Part shown: positions 41,055 to 50,178 of the stretch, piece by piece | Numbering within the stretch: position 1 is the first letter of the stretch | Layout of the letters: each line of letters starts with the position of its first letter | Source: Fenollaria massiliensis | GTDB taxonomy: Bacteria > Bacillota > Clostridia > Tissierellales > Peptoniphilaceae | Reading direction: 5' to 3' | Assembly: GCF_000312505.2 (NCBI RefSeq) | Contig: NZ_HG326226.1 | Location: 238,227-302,226, forward strand | DNA: 64,000 bases | The notes under the pieces: model-generated | What the model was told of the DNA's origin: nothing | The model's input: only the letters and a program-made list of their open reading frames with translations | Databases searched by the model: none | Made by a program: the position numbers and the translations under genes

Positions 41055-42071
41055 ATGAAAAAACTTATGACAATCTTCTTAGCGTTATTATTAATGTTTA
41101 ACACTGTATTAACTACAGTTGCATCAGCTAAGATAGTTAACGACGACGAAGCAGCCATTGGCGAAGACGACATTGATATCGAAGTAAACGATCTAGAAGT
41201 TTACAAAAGACAAGTTCAAGCTATAAGAGACGAAGCAAAAGACATCACACCACACAACAAAACAAACAGAGAAATGCTTGAAAACTTCAACGCAAAAACT
41301 GACGAATTAGAAGCTAACATTGAAAACTCATATGCACCAGAAGCAGTTGGCGGATTTGGTATGGGATTTGCACAAATCTACGACCTATCCTCAATCCCTC
41401 AAAGATTAATGCTAGTTGGTAGACTATGTGTAGCAATGAGATTTGCAACAACAGCTTTAAGATATAAAGTTGACCAAGCACACGTAGAAATCGCTGAATA
41501 TGTTTTCCAAGGTCTAGTAATCGCAGTAAGCCCATTCCATACAGTTGACGATATGAAAGCTTACATGGCTGAATTTGAAGCACTAAAAGCAAAACTTATA
41601 GGTTACCCAGATTTAACACCAAACGATACAGCTAACCTTTATGTTAGAAGCGACCTTGATCACAAACTAGTAAAAGCAAGAGCACTTTACAGAACAGACC
41701 TTAAAGAAGCTCCTCAATACGTTTTAGATGATTTAAACAAAGTTATAAAAGAAGTTACTTCAATCAGACTTAGACCACAAGCTCTAGTTAGAGAAATCTA
41801 TGAAGCATCAGATATGCTAGATGCAGCAGTAGGTAAAGCAATAGCTCAATTACAAAACGACCACAGAATTACTTCAACAGAAAGAAGCGATTTAAGAGAA
41901 CACAGAGACTTAGCTAGACGCGCAAGAAGAAACGGAGATAAGAGAAAAGAATTAGGAGACGCTATCGATTTAGCTAACAAGCTAATCCTTCAAAGAAGAG
42001 CATCTTCAAGACAAGTTCAAGAACTTATCGATACAATCAGAATGCTTCTTGACATGGGTCCAAGAAACTAA
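41055..42071 (+). CDS. CAMP-factor homologue, short form
   Basis: 338 residues. Signal peptide (1-25), then a CAMP-factor domain (about 45-265) paralogous to the preceding gene: IYDLSSIPQRLMLV, MRFATTALRYKVDQAH, SPFHTVDDMKAYMAEFEAL, LIGYPDLTPNDTANLYV. In place of Ig-like domains it ends with a basic helical tail of about 70 residues rich in Arg (DLARRARRNGDKRK). It starts 24 bases after the stop of the first CAMP gene, with AAAGGAGA as binding site, so the pair arose by tandem duplication and is co-expressed. Two proteins of different reach could act in sequence or as a hetero-oligomer; this is untested. Confidence 0.85.
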   Translation: MKKLMTIFLALLLMFNTVLTTVASAKIVNDDEAAIGEDDIDIEVNDLEVYKRQVQAIRDEAKDITPHNKTNREMLENFNAKTDELEANIENSYAPEAVGGFGMGFAQIYDLSSIPQRLMLVGRLCVAMRFATTALRYKVDQAHVEIAEYVFQGLVIAVSPFHTVDDMKAYMAEFEALKAKLIGYPDLTPNDTANLYVRSDLDHKLVKARALYRTDLKEAPQYVLDDLNKVIKEVTSIRLRPQALVREIYEASDMLDAAVGKAIAQLQNDHRITSTERSDLREHRDLARRARRNGDKRKELGDAIDLANKLILQRRASSRQVQELIDTIRMLLDMGPRN

Positions 42072-42106
42072 TTATAGTTTTTATTAATAGTTAATAGCAA
42101 TTAAAT

Positions 42107-42147
42107 GAGAGAGTCTATATATCAATTTATATGGCTCTCTTTAATTT
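42107..42147 (+). terminator. terminator of the protease-CAMP operon
   Basis: AGAGAG..ATAT pairs with ATAT..CTCTCT with an internal mismatch, followed by TTTAATTTT. Confidence 0.65.
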
Positions 42148-42319
42148 TGCATTCAATTTGCGCCAAAACGAGCCCTTGCGCTTGTTCGCTTTTCGACAAT
42201 GCTCGAGTACTTCGTGTACACTCCGCTTGTCTCAAAGCTCCACTGCGCACAATCATCTCGTTTTCTTCGCAAATCTAGCATGGTGCCAAAACGAGCTTTA
42301 GGCGCAAATTGACAATTGC

Positions 42320-42500
42320 ACATCGAAAATTGCTTTCCTTCGCTTGCTACGTCTACGAAAACTGATAATTTCTAAGCTTACTCACCTGTGGTCTCATATT
42401 CGTTCGCTTCACTCAGCTAGATGAGCCCACGGGCGGTTCGTTGCGCTAAGAAATTTAAACAGTTTTCTCCGAAGGCTGCGCTCGTGAAAATCAATTTTCT
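42320..42500 (-). repeat. C-module inverted repeat, left copy
   Basis: The reverse complement matches 50179-50348 with a few substitutions and one ~9-bp indel. Together the two copies bracket the phosphate locus. Confidence 0.9.
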
Positions 42501-42707
42501 CACTAAAACGCTTTGTATTTATATTGATCAAGAAATGCGCTGCTTTTGGAACATATCTTTTCTCACTAAAAACAGTTTTCTCTGAATGCTACGCTCGTGG
42601 AAATCGCTTTTCTCACTAATAATGCTGTTAAGTACAAAAAGAGACCAAAGATTTACTTTGATCTCAAAATATTTTTTATTAACTACTTAAAATAGAACGT
42701 GAAATAT

Positions 42708-42909
42708 TTATTTTAATAAAAATATTTTTATTCACTAAGTTTTTATCCATATACTCTGGAACTATCTTTGACCATGGGATTTCGCAGAGCGATTTGATGA
42801 TTGGGCTCACTTGAATATAAAATTTCTTATTTTAATAAAAATATTTTTATTCACTAAATTTTTATCCATATACTCTGAAACTATCTTTGACCATGGGACT
42901 TCGCAGAGC
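42708..42909 (+). repeat. two 83-bp direct repeats, 119-bp period
   Basis: 42708-42790 and 42827-42909 differ at only a few positions (ATTCACTAAGTTT versus ATTCACTAAATTT, CTGGAAC versus CTGAAAC). Each contains a GACCATGGGA..TTCGCAGAGC end that joins to other modules. Confidence 0.9.
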
Positions 42910-42910
42910 A

Positions 42911-42966
42911 AAGAAGAACCTCACCCATTTACAAAGCTTCGCTTTGAATGGGTCCCGAGAACCTTG
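42911..42966 (-). repeat. A-hairpin repeat, enlarged copy
   Basis: AGAAGAACCT ... GAGAACCTT flanks, as in the other A copies. The enclosed hairpin is longer: ACCCATT pairs with AATGGGT and inside it CAAAGC pairs with GCTTTG. Confidence 0.8.
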
Positions 42967-43204
42967 GTGCAAGACACTTGAGATGATTGGACGAAGTGGA
43001 CTGACGAAGCAAGCGCAGCGTACACTAAGTACGTGAGCATTGCTGAGGAGGGATCCGTAAGATCAATCAAAGCTGTCTTCGTTTCACTCGACACCTTTGT
43101 GATCTCTGGAATAAATCATACATAGCCAATCGAACTTCGCTTCGCTCGTTCTCTTGGTGTATGAAATTAACAAGCTCAAGGGCTCGTTTGAATGCGAACA
43201 CCTT

Positions 43205-44887
43205 TTAACAACATTTAAAGATAACTTTAAATGTTGTTCCTTTATTTATCTCAGATTCCACATCTATCGTTCCGCCCATATCCTCAACTATATGCTTAAC
43301 TATGGCTAGTCCAAGTCCTGTTGAGTTTGTATTTCTATTTCTTCCTTTGTCGACCATGTAGAAGCGTTCAAATATACGAGGAATCTCGTCTTTCGCAAGG
43401 CCTATGCCTGTGTCTGTAATTTTGCTTATAATATTGTCAGCGCGTTTTTCTACTGTGATAATTATTTTGCCGCCATCTTTATTATACTTAATTGCGTTTG
43501 AAATCAAGTTCCTGTAAAGCTCTGAAAGCATGCCAAGTGGCACGTTTTTCTTAAGTCCTTCTTCAATATGGCACTCGACTGATAAATTTTTCGCATCTAT
43601 TTTTCCTTTATATAGCTCTAAAATTTCATCTATGGTCTCTTTAATTGAGACTTCTTCTTCACATTTTAGCTCTGGTTTTTCGTCAAGCTTTGATATCAAT
43701 ATGATATTTTCAATAAGTCTGAGCATTTGTCCTGCTTCGTCAAAGATGATGCCGGAGAATTTTTTGATGTCTTCGTCCTTCACCATGCCATTCTTAATTA
43801 GCTCGGCGTAGCCAGATATCGATGTTAGTGGGCTCTTTAGCTCGTGCGAAACGTTCGCAGAAAATTCGCGTCTAAGCTTTTCGGCCTTTTTCTCGTCGTT
43901 CACATCCAAGACAAGCATGATGATGCCTGTAAGTGTGCTGCCGCTCTCAATTGGCGAAAGATAAATTTTTAGGCTGTCTTCGTCTGCCATAAGCTCGAAG
44001 CTCGAGGCTTTATGTGTTTTGACTAGTTCTTTCAATTTATCCGAAACTTCTTGGCTTCTTGTTAATCTCACTATGTCCATATCCATGTAATTGGCTTGCA
44101 TGCTTGCTTTGAAGAGTTTTTTTGCCGCTTCGTTTAACTGAAGAACTTTTAGCTCTGGATCAATCAAAACCAATCCTTCATTCATGTTACGAAGTATCTC
44201 ACTTACTGTTGCTTCCTTATTTTCAAGCCTTTCGATATATTCTTTAATATCTTTATTTTTTCTCTCTATAGTCCTTATGAATGGACTTAGTTCGTCGTAA
44301 ACATCGAGCTTTTGGGTACTAAAATCATCTCTATGAAGGTGCTCTGAAGCGTAATCGATGGGTTTTAGGAGTTTATCGACAAGTTTTCTATTTAGGAATA
44401 ATAATACTAGTATCAATAGTATTGACATAAGTAGTATTAGTGGCACTGTCTTCATAAACTGACCAAGTATTGACTCTGTTTGCTTTGAAATTCTTACTAC
44501 ATTTCCATCTTGCATAAGCTGTGCGTAGTAGTAAGTGTCCTTACCAAGCGTATTTGATAGTCTAACATCTTTACCAAGATTGCCATTTAGTGCCTCTTTA
44601 ATCTCTTTTCTACTCGCATGGTTCTCCATATTTTTAGGATCTGTAAAATTGTCATAGATGACACTTCCATCAGGGTCCACTACTGTCACACGGATATTGT
44701 TTTTAAATGTGCCAATATTTTCAAGTGCGTCCAAATCCATGCTCGAGGCAAATTTCAATTCATCTTGCAAATCTCTTAGCTCGTTTGCGCTAGTATTTTT
44801 GTAGATTAAAAAAACTGTGAGCGAAACGCTTATTAATATCGCTAGAAAAAAGCAGATGGCGTAGGTGATATTTAATTTTTTCTTCAT
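43205..44887 (-). CDS. phoR: phosphate sensor histidine kinase PhoR
   Basis: 560 residues. N-terminal helix, ~130-residue extracytoplasmic sensor part, second helix (about 148-167), PAS-like domain (about 225-330), HisKA with phospho-acceptor His in SANVSHELKSPL, and HATPase_c with N-box NLISNAIKYN, DTGIGL and TGLGLAIVKHI. It autophosphorylates and passes phosphate to the regulator encoded just upstream, with which it overlaps by 4 bases. Position at the end of the pst-phoU cluster fits the Pho regulon sensor. A 14-bp palindrome covers its last codons. Confidence 0.9.
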   Translation of the reverse strand: MKKKLNITYAICFFLAILISVSLTVFLIYKNTSANELRDLQDELKFASSMDLDALENIGTFKNNIRVTVVDPDGSVIYDNFTDPKNMENHASRKEIKEALNGNLGKDVRLSNTLGKDTYYYAQLMQDGNVVRISKQTESILGQFMKTVPLILLMSILLILVLLFLNRKLVDKLLKPIDYASEHLHRDDFSTQKLDVYDELSPFIRTIERKNKDIKEYIERLENKEATVSEILRNMNEGLVLIDPELKVLQLNEAAKKLFKASMQANYMDMDIVRLTRSQEVSDKLKELVKTHKASSFELMADEDSLKIYLSPIESGSTLTGIIMLVLDVNDEKKAEKLRREFSANVSHELKSPLTSISGYAELIKNGMVKDEDIKKFSGIIFDEAGQMLRLIENIILISKLDEKPELKCEEEVSIKETIDEILELYKGKIDAKNLSVECHIEEGLKKNVPLGMLSELYRNLISNAIKYNKDGGKIIITVEKRADNIISKITDTGIGLAKDEIPRIFERFYMVDKGRNRNTNSTGLGLAIVKHIVEDMGGTIDVESEINKGTTFKVIFKCC

Positions 44888-45555
44888 TTAGCATCACCAA
44901 CTTTGTAGCCAAGGCTTCTGATAGTCTTGATTATGCCTTGATATGGCTCAATCTTCGATCTGATTGAGGCGATGTGAACGTCAACGGTTCTTGTTTCTCC
45001 TTCAAAATCGTAGCCCCAAATCTTTTCTATAAGTCTATCTCTAGTCAAAACGATGTTTGGGTTTGATAATAAAAAGTAGAGTAGCTCGAATTCTTTATAT
45101 GTTAGAGAAATGTCGCGGCCATCGACTTTTGCGACTCTTTTTTCGTAGTCAAGCGTTATGCCTGCGTACTCAAGGATCTCGCCTTCACTCACTTTGCTAC
45201 GTCTAAGTAGGGCTCTTACTCTTGCTAAGAGCTCCAAGACGCTAAATGGCTTTGTGATGTAGTCATCGGCGCCTCTATCAAGCCCAGTAATCTTGTCAAA
45301 CTCAGTTGTTTTTGCAGTTAGCATTATCACGGGTATATTCTTTAGCGCAGCATCTTTTTTCATTCTATCAAGTATTTCAAGGCCGCTCATACCAGGCAGC
45401 ATGATGTCGAGCATAACTAGTGTTGGCATCTCTTTTTTTACTCTAGAGAAAAATTCATCGGCATTTTCGAAGCCTTCAGCCTTGTAATTTTCATTGTGCA
45501 GAGCATATAGAACTAATTCTCTAATGCTTCTGTCGTCTTCAACTATATAAATCAT
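44884..45555 (-). CDS. phoB: OmpR-type response regulator of the Pho system
   Basis: 223 residues. Receiver domain with acceptor Asp in LVMLDIMLPGMSG, Lys in ADDYITKPF, then a winged-helix DNA-binding domain with LTYKEFELLYFLLSNP and RTVDVHIASIRSKIE. It is the PhoB/PhoP regulator paired with PhoR. Likely targets are the phased TTTACA boxes upstream of pstS. phoP is the name used in Bacillus. Confidence 0.9.
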   Translation of the reverse strand: MIYIVEDDRSIRELVLYALHNENYKAEGFENADEFFSRVKKEMPTLVMLDIMLPGMSGLEILDRMKKDAALKNIPVIMLTAKTTEFDKITGLDRGADDYITKPFSVLELLARVRALLRRSKVSEGEILEYAGITLDYEKRVAKVDGRDISLTYKEFELLYFLLSNPNIVLTRDRLIEKIWGYDFEGETRTVDVHIASIRSKIEPYQGIIKTIRSLGYKVGDAK

Positions 45556-45563
45556 AGTTCCTC

Positions 45564-46220
45564 CTACTCATAGTGCTTTGCTGTGATTGAAAATACGCTC
45601 CAGTCCGCGATAGCCTCTGCGTTGTCGCCAATTCTTTCGAAGTATTTCGCAATTTGAATTATGTCTATGAGCCTTAGAGCGTCCTCTTTTTTCTCGCCAA
45701 TTTTAGTGGCGACTTCATTCATAATATGGCTGAATAAATCGTCAATCTTGTCGTCAGATGCGATGACTTTGTAGCTCTCTTCCAAATCGCCAGTGATAAA
45801 GGCATCAATCGCGCTCTTTAGCATCTTCTTAGTCGATAGGCACATATCCAAAATCTCTTCAGTAAAGTTTTCGAGTGCATTTGTGAATTTCAAAAGGCCA
45901 GCAATTTCAATCACGTGTCCACCAATCTTTTCAATATTTCTAATGATATTCAAAGTTGACGAGACAAATCTCAAATCCTTCGCAACTGGTTGCTGTGTCG
46001 ACATAATCTTAAGGCAAAGCGTTTCGATACTTCTACTAAAGCCGCATATTTCTTCATCTTTTGCTTCAAGCACACTTAGCTTATCCGCTAAATCAGAGCT
46101 ATCTGGCGCCTCTTCAATAATTACCTTCATATCCATCAGCATTTTTTCAACTGTAGCACTATATAAAATGATTTCGTTTTTTAAATTTTCTAACTCGTTA
46201 ATGTATCTTGTTCTTACCAT
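45564..46220 (-). CDS. phoU: phosphate signalling protein PhoU
   Basis: 218 residues, two three-helix PhoU domains with the metal-binding type signatures ...ATVEKML.. and EKIGGHVIEIA / ERIGDNAEAIA. PhoU links the Pst transporter to PhoR and holds the Pho system off when phosphate is plentiful. It sits between pstB and phoB, 15 bases after pstB. Confidence 0.93.
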   Translation of the reverse strand: MVRTRYINELENLKNEIILYSATVEKMLMDMKVIIEEAPDSSDLADKLSVLEAKDEEICGFSRSIETLCLKIMSTQQPVAKDLRFVSSTLNIIRNIEKIGGHVIEIAGLLKFTNALENFTEEILDMCLSTKKMLKSAIDAFITGDLEESYKVIASDDKIDDLFSHIMNEVATKIGEKKEDALRLIDIIQIAKYFERIGDNAEAIADWSVFSITAKHYE

Positions 46221-46235
46221 AATTATACCCCTTTT

Positions 46236-46988
46236 TTAACCGAAACGACCAGTAATGTAGTCTTCAGTTTTTTTATTTTTTGGATTTTGGAAAATGGTGC
46301 TCGTTTGATCCGATTCAATTATTTCTCCTTCAAAGAAGAATGAGCAAAAGTCCGATATACGAGCAGCTTGCTGCATATTGTGAGTCACTATGACTATGGT
46401 GTAGCTCTTTTTAAGTGAGTCGCATAATTCTTCGATCTTAGATGTAGATATTGGGTCAAGGGCCGATGTTGGTTCGTCCATCAAAAGAACTTCTGGCTCA
46501 ACAGCTAGCGCCCTTGCAATGCATAGCCTTTGTTGCTGTCCACCAGATATTTGCAAAGCATTTCTCTTTAATTTATCTTTTACTTCGTCCCAAAGAGCAG
46601 CGCCCCTCAAAGACCTTTCTACTATGATGTCAAGGTCTTTTTTCTTTTTTATACCGTGAACGCGAGGACCATAAGCAATGTTATCATAGATAGACATGCT
46701 GAAAGGGTTTGGCTGCTGAAAAACCATGCCGATCCTCTTGCGAAGCTCGTTCACATCAACCTTTGGAGCGTAGATGTCTTCGCCATCCAAAGTGATTTCG
46801 CCAGTGATTTTTACACCATCGACAAGATCATTCATTCTATTTAAGCTCTTTAATAGCGTTGACTTACCACAGCCAGATGGGCCAATGAAAGCCGTGATTT
46901 TGTTCTCAGGCATATCCATAGACACATTCTTTAGCGCCTGAAAATCACCATAAAAGAGGTCAACGTTTTTAACTTCAATTTTATTCAT
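46236..46988 (-). CDS. pstB: phosphate ABC transporter ATPase PstB
   Basis: 250 residues. Walker [11 protein letters not shown]-loop QQPNPF, signature ISGGQQQR, Walker [14 protein letters not shown]-loop VTHN. The QQPNPF segment is specific to PstB. It powers PstCA and overlaps pstA by one base. Confidence 0.97.
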   Translation of the reverse strand: MNKIEVKNVDLFYGDFQALKNVSMDMPENKITAFIGPSGCGKSTLLKSLNRMNDLVDGVKITGEITLDGEDIYAPKVDVNELRKRIGMVFQQPNPFSMSIYDNIAYGPRVHGIKKKKDLDIIVERSLRGAALWDEVKDKLKRNALQISGGQQQRLCIARALAVEPEVLLMDEPTSALDPISTSKIEELCDSLKKSYTIVIVTHNMQQAARISDFCSFFFEGEIIESDQTSTIFQNPKNKKTEDYITGRFG

Positions 46989-47806
46989 TATTTACTCATA
47001 ACCTTTCTTGATAATTTTGTTGATAGCATATTGATAATTACGACCACTATCAGTAATATAAAGGCAGTCGCAAAACTTTCTTCAACGTGAAAACCTTCTT
47101 CGCTCAAAGAATACATGTGCAAGGCAAGTGTCCTGCCTGATTGATTTAAGCCAGTCGGTAGGCCAGTAGTGTTGCCTAGAGTGTAGATAAATGCGGCTGT
47201 TTCGCCGACTATCCTTCCTATAGCAAGTATTATCCCAGCCAAAATTCCGTTCATGGCTGGAGGCAAAACTACTTTAAATATAGTAGAAAGTTTTCCTGCG
47301 CCTAAACCATAAGATGCCTTTCTAAATGAGTCAGGCACACTAAGAAGTGCCTCTTCAGATGTTCTGATTATAATTGGCAAAACCATAATGATGGCGGTTA
47401 AAACGCAAGCAGCCACACTGTACTGCATTTGCATTTGATAAACGAAAAGGATCAGGCCAAATAGACCGTAGATTATAGATGGAATACCAGCTAGTGACTC
47501 TGTTCCAAGCCTAATTAGTCTAACGACTCTAGAGCTTTTATTTGCGTATTCACTTAGGTAGATAGCGCTAGCGACGCCTATGGGCACGGCTGCTAAAAGA
47601 GTTAGGATGACTACAATTAGCGTAGTGATGAGGCTTGGCAGCATTGATACATTTTCTGTTGTGTACTTAAATGCAAAAAGTGATGGCCTTAAGTTTGGTA
47701 TGCCATTAATAGAAATGTAGAGGATTATGAAGATAAGCGTTGCCAAAGTAAAGTAGGCAGCTGTTTTAATCAGAATTTTTAAAAATTTACTCATAATTCT
47801 TCTCAC
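46988..47806 (-). CDS. pstA: phosphate ABC transporter permease PstA
   Basis: 272 residues, six membrane helices, with the binding-protein-dependent permease EAA loop near [21 protein letters not shown]. Forms the channel with PstC. Its start overlaps the end of pstC by 20 bases. Confidence 0.95.
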   Translation of the reverse strand: MRRIMSKFLKILIKTAAYFTLATLIFIILYISINGIPNLRPSLFAFKYTTENVSMLPSLITTLIVVILTLLAAVPIGVASAIYLSEYANKSSRVVRLIRLGTESLAGIPSIIYGLFGLILFVYQMQMQYSVAACVLTAIIMVLPIIIRTSEEALLSVPDSFRKASYGLGAGKLSTIFKVVLPPAMNGILAGIILAIGRIVGETAAFIYTLGNTTGLPTGLNQSGRTLALHMYSLSEEGFHVEESFATAFILLIVVVIINMLSTKLSRKVMSK

Positions 47807-48653
47807 TTCCTTTTATAAAGTAGAAAATAGTGTTAATTATCAAAATAAATATAAATAGAACCATGGCTGTTGCGATAAGCGCTTGCAAATGCTTTGGTGT
47901 AGCGTATGCCATCTCTATAACGATGTTTGTTGTTAAGGTTCTAACGCCTTGTGTAAGCTGAGTTGGTATTCTTGGCTGATTGCCTGCAACTAAGTAAACT
48001 GCCATAGTCTCGCCGATGGCTCTACCTATACCTAAGATGAAAGATGAGATGATGCCGCTCTTTGCAGCGGGCACCACAACTCTAAATATACTGATTTCCT
48101 TGCTTGCGCCTAATGCTACCGAACCTTGATAGAAGGCTTTGGGGACGGCTCTTAATGATGAATCGCAAATCGATATTATCGTTGGAAGTATCATTATTCC
48201 TAAAAGTAGGGAAGCCGTTATTATATTCATGCCGTCGCCGCCAAATGCGCTTCTTATAAGTGGCACCATAACTACTAGAGCAAAGAAACCATATACAATT
48301 GAAGGGATGCCTGCCATAAGCTGAACAGCGGGTTCAAGTATTTTGTAAACTTTTTTATTGGCATAAAATGCCATATATATGGCTGTTAATAGGCCTATAG
48401 GAAGACCGATGATTATCGCGCCAAGTGTTGTATAAACAGATCCCACGACCATGGACACTATGCCATAAGAGGCAGGAACATTTCTAGGCGCCCAAGTTTT
48501 GCCAAATAAAAATGCTTTAAGTCCGTACTCTTTTACAAAAGGTATGCCTCTTGAAAAAATGAAGTAGCATATCAAAAAAAGAGCAAAGACTGAGATAAGA
48601 GAGATGATAAAGAAGAAATACTTCATGAAAGTCTCTTTAAAGTTTTTATTCAT
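47787..48653 (-). CDS. pstC: phosphate ABC transporter permease PstC
   Basis: 288 residues, six membrane helices, EAA loop near QGSVALGASKEISIFRVVVP and the conserved AIGETMAV segment. A hairpin between pstS and this gene probably sets the ratio of binding protein to transporter. Confidence 0.95.
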   Translation of the reverse strand: MNKNFKETFMKYFFFIISLISVFALFLICYFIFSRGIPFVKEYGLKAFLFGKTWAPRNVPASYGIVSMVVGSVYTTLGAIIIGLPIGLLTAIYMAFYANKKVYKILEPAVQLMAGIPSIVYGFFALVVMVPLIRSAFGGDGMNIITASLLLGIMILPTIISICDSSLRAVPKAFYQGSVALGASKEISIFRVVVPAAKSGIISSFILGIGRAIGETMAVYLVAGNQPRIPTQLTQGVRTLTTNIVIEMAYATPKHLQALIATAMVLFIFILIINTIFYFIKGSEKNYE

Positions 48654-48674
48654 AATTACTCCTTATATAATTAT

Positions 48675-48697
48675 GGAGGGCTCAAATTCGGCCCTCC
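48675..48697 (-). promoter_or_regulatory. intercistronic hairpin between pstS and pstC
   Basis: GGAGGGC (48675-48681) pairs perfectly with GCCCTCC (48691-48697); on the minus strand no T run follows. Such a hairpin stabilises the pstS end of the transcript or partially terminates it. Confidence 0.65.
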
Positions 48698-48721
48698 ACG
48701 TGTAGTACTAATTTATTTTAA

Positions 48722-49657
48722 TTATTTAATGTCGCCCCAAGTTTTGATATCTCCTACGAAGATGGCTTTGATTTGATCAAGTGTCAAGTCTTCAACTGCG
48801 TTGTCATTATGAACTATAACAGCGATACCGTCTTTAGCGATAACTACATTTGTTAATTCTGCTTTTTCCTCGTCAGATAGGTCTCTTGAAGCCATACCTA
48901 GGTCAGCTGCGCCTTGTATAGCTGCTTGTATACCAGCAGATGAGCCAGTTGCTTGTATTTCAATCTTAACGTCTGGATACATTTCCATGTATTTTTCAGC
49001 AAACTTTTCCATAAGTGGAGTAACAGAAGTTGAGCCGCCAAGAACAAGCTTACCAGACTCAGAGTTTTGTTTGTATTCAGGTGCTGCAGTGTCAACTTGA
49101 ACGTATTTGTTTTCAAGAACCATTTCTTGACCTTCCTTAGACATCATAAAGTCGATGAAGTCTTTCTTAAGTCCGTTTAGCTCTCCTTTATAAACAATGT
49201 TGAATGGTCTTGCAATCTTGTATGAAGCGTTTAGAACGTTTTCAGCGCTTGCTTCAACGCCTTCAACCTTGACAGCCTTAACGCTATCGTTTAAAGAGCC
49301 TAAAGAGATGTAGCCGATGGCATTTTTGTCGCCGTTAACAGTCATTAGCACAGCGTTAGTAGATTTTTGAACAACAGCGTCAATAGTTGTTTTGTCAACC
49401 TTTTGGTCGCCGTCTTTTTCTTCTATGCCAGTGATTTCAATGAAAGCACCTCTAGTACCAGAACCGTCTTCTCTTGATATTACAGTGATAGGTTCGTTTG
49501 AAGCTTCAGGTGCTTTTTCTTCAGTTTTTTCTTCAGTCTTTTCTTCTGTTTTTGTTTCAGTAGCTGTTTCCTCTGGTTTGTCCTCGCCCTTAGAGCAAGC
49601 TACTAGTGATAGAGCTAATACAAGTACTAGCATTAATGAAATTAATTTTTTTGTCAT
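48722..49657 (-). CDS. pstS: phosphate-binding lipoprotein PstS, circularly permuted
   Basis: 311 residues from ATG 49657; an in-frame GTG at 49669 overlaps the binding site AAAGGAG and is rejected. Lipoprotein signal with lipobox LVAC (lipid-modified Cys near 22) and a Thr/Glu/Lys-rich linker. The order of segments is unusual: ITVISREDGSGTRGAF, AIGYISLGSL and FIDFMMSKEGQ, which form the second half of ordinary PstS, come first; LVLGGSTSVTPLMEKFAEKY, GSSAGIQAAIQGAADLGMASRDL and IVIHNDN-like AVIVHNDNAVEDL..IFVGDIKTW, which form the first half, come last. Both phosphate-contact regions are present, so the protein should bind phosphate. First gene of the phosphate operon. Confidence 0.88.
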   Translation of the reverse strand: MTKKLISLMLVLVLALSLVACSKGEDKPEETATETKTEEKTEEKTEEKAPEASNEPITVISREDGSGTRGAFIEITGIEEKDGDQKVDKTTIDAVVQKSTNAVLMTVNGDKNAIGYISLGSLNDSVKAVKVEGVEASAENVLNASYKIARPFNIVYKGELNGLKKDFIDFMMSKEGQEMVLENKYVQVDTAAPEYKQNSESGKLVLGGSTSVTPLMEKFAEKYMEMYPDVKIEIQATGSSAGIQAAIQGAADLGMASRDLSDEEKAELTNVVIAKDGIAVIVHNDNAVEDLTLDQIKAIFVGDIKTWGDIK

Positions 49658-49694
49658 TTTAAATAACACTCCTTTAAATGATTTTTACAAATTG

Positions 49695-49757
49695 ATTATA
49701 GGGTTATTATGTAAAGGAAGTATGTATGAAGTGTAAAGATTGTGTAAAATATGTAAA
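49695..49757 (-). promoter_or_regulatory. pst promoter with phased Pho boxes
   Basis: On the minus strand TTTACA occurs at 49757-49752, 49748-49743, 49737-49732 and 49715-49710; the last three lie on an 11-bp phase (11 and 22). TATAAT at 49700-49695 is the -10 box and there is no good -35. This is the layout of a PhoB/PhoP-activated promoter with TTHACA-like direct repeats. Confidence 0.7.
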
Positions 49758-49771
49758 ATTTTGCGAATTTT

Positions 49772-50048
49772 ACATTCGGTTTGCGATCTTGGCTAGTTTC
49801 GAATTATTTTGCCTGCGCGGAGTGCGTTTAGCACACGTTAAGTCCATGCACCAAGAGAACGAGTGTTAGCGATGTTCGATTGGCTATGCATGCCTTATGC
49901 CAGAGTTTACAAAGAGACGGAGCATAGCGAACGTCGATTTGATTAAACTTACGGCCACTCCAAAAAATTCTGTACAACGCCAATCTCAGCATAGCGCAAA
50001 GGTTCTCGGCCATTTATGGGCGAGGTTCTTCATCGCTCTGCAAAATTA
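49772..50048 (+). repeat. composite repeat: F module, E module copy 2, A hairpin
   Basis: F module 49772-49836 (also at 56992-57050), E module 49837-49955 (also at 7647-7764), then a segment ending in an A hairpin at 49999-50032. Bases 49978-50032 are the exact reverse complement of part of 57641-57697. No gene is credible. Confidence 0.85.
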
Positions 50049-50178
50049 TGTAGTAACGATTCAGATGCGTCATTTCACAAAACACTTTCCGTTCTGATTT
50101 AGAGCTAAGATTATTTGTAGTTCTTATAAAAATTATATAGACAGCTCAGAAAAAATAAGTACAGCAACTATTTAATTA

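Larger units (their letters stand above)
42160..43204. repeat. 1-kb block of intergenic repeat modules
   Basis: No gene. In order: a B module (about 42170-42300); a C module (42320-42500) that is the inverted partner of 50179-50348; a diverged second C tail (about 42574-42622); two 83-bp direct repeats; an enlarged A hairpin (42911-42966); a reversed B module (about 42970-43035); and a reversed E core (about 43115-43165). The block separates the CAMP operon from the 3' end of phoR. Confidence 0.8.
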
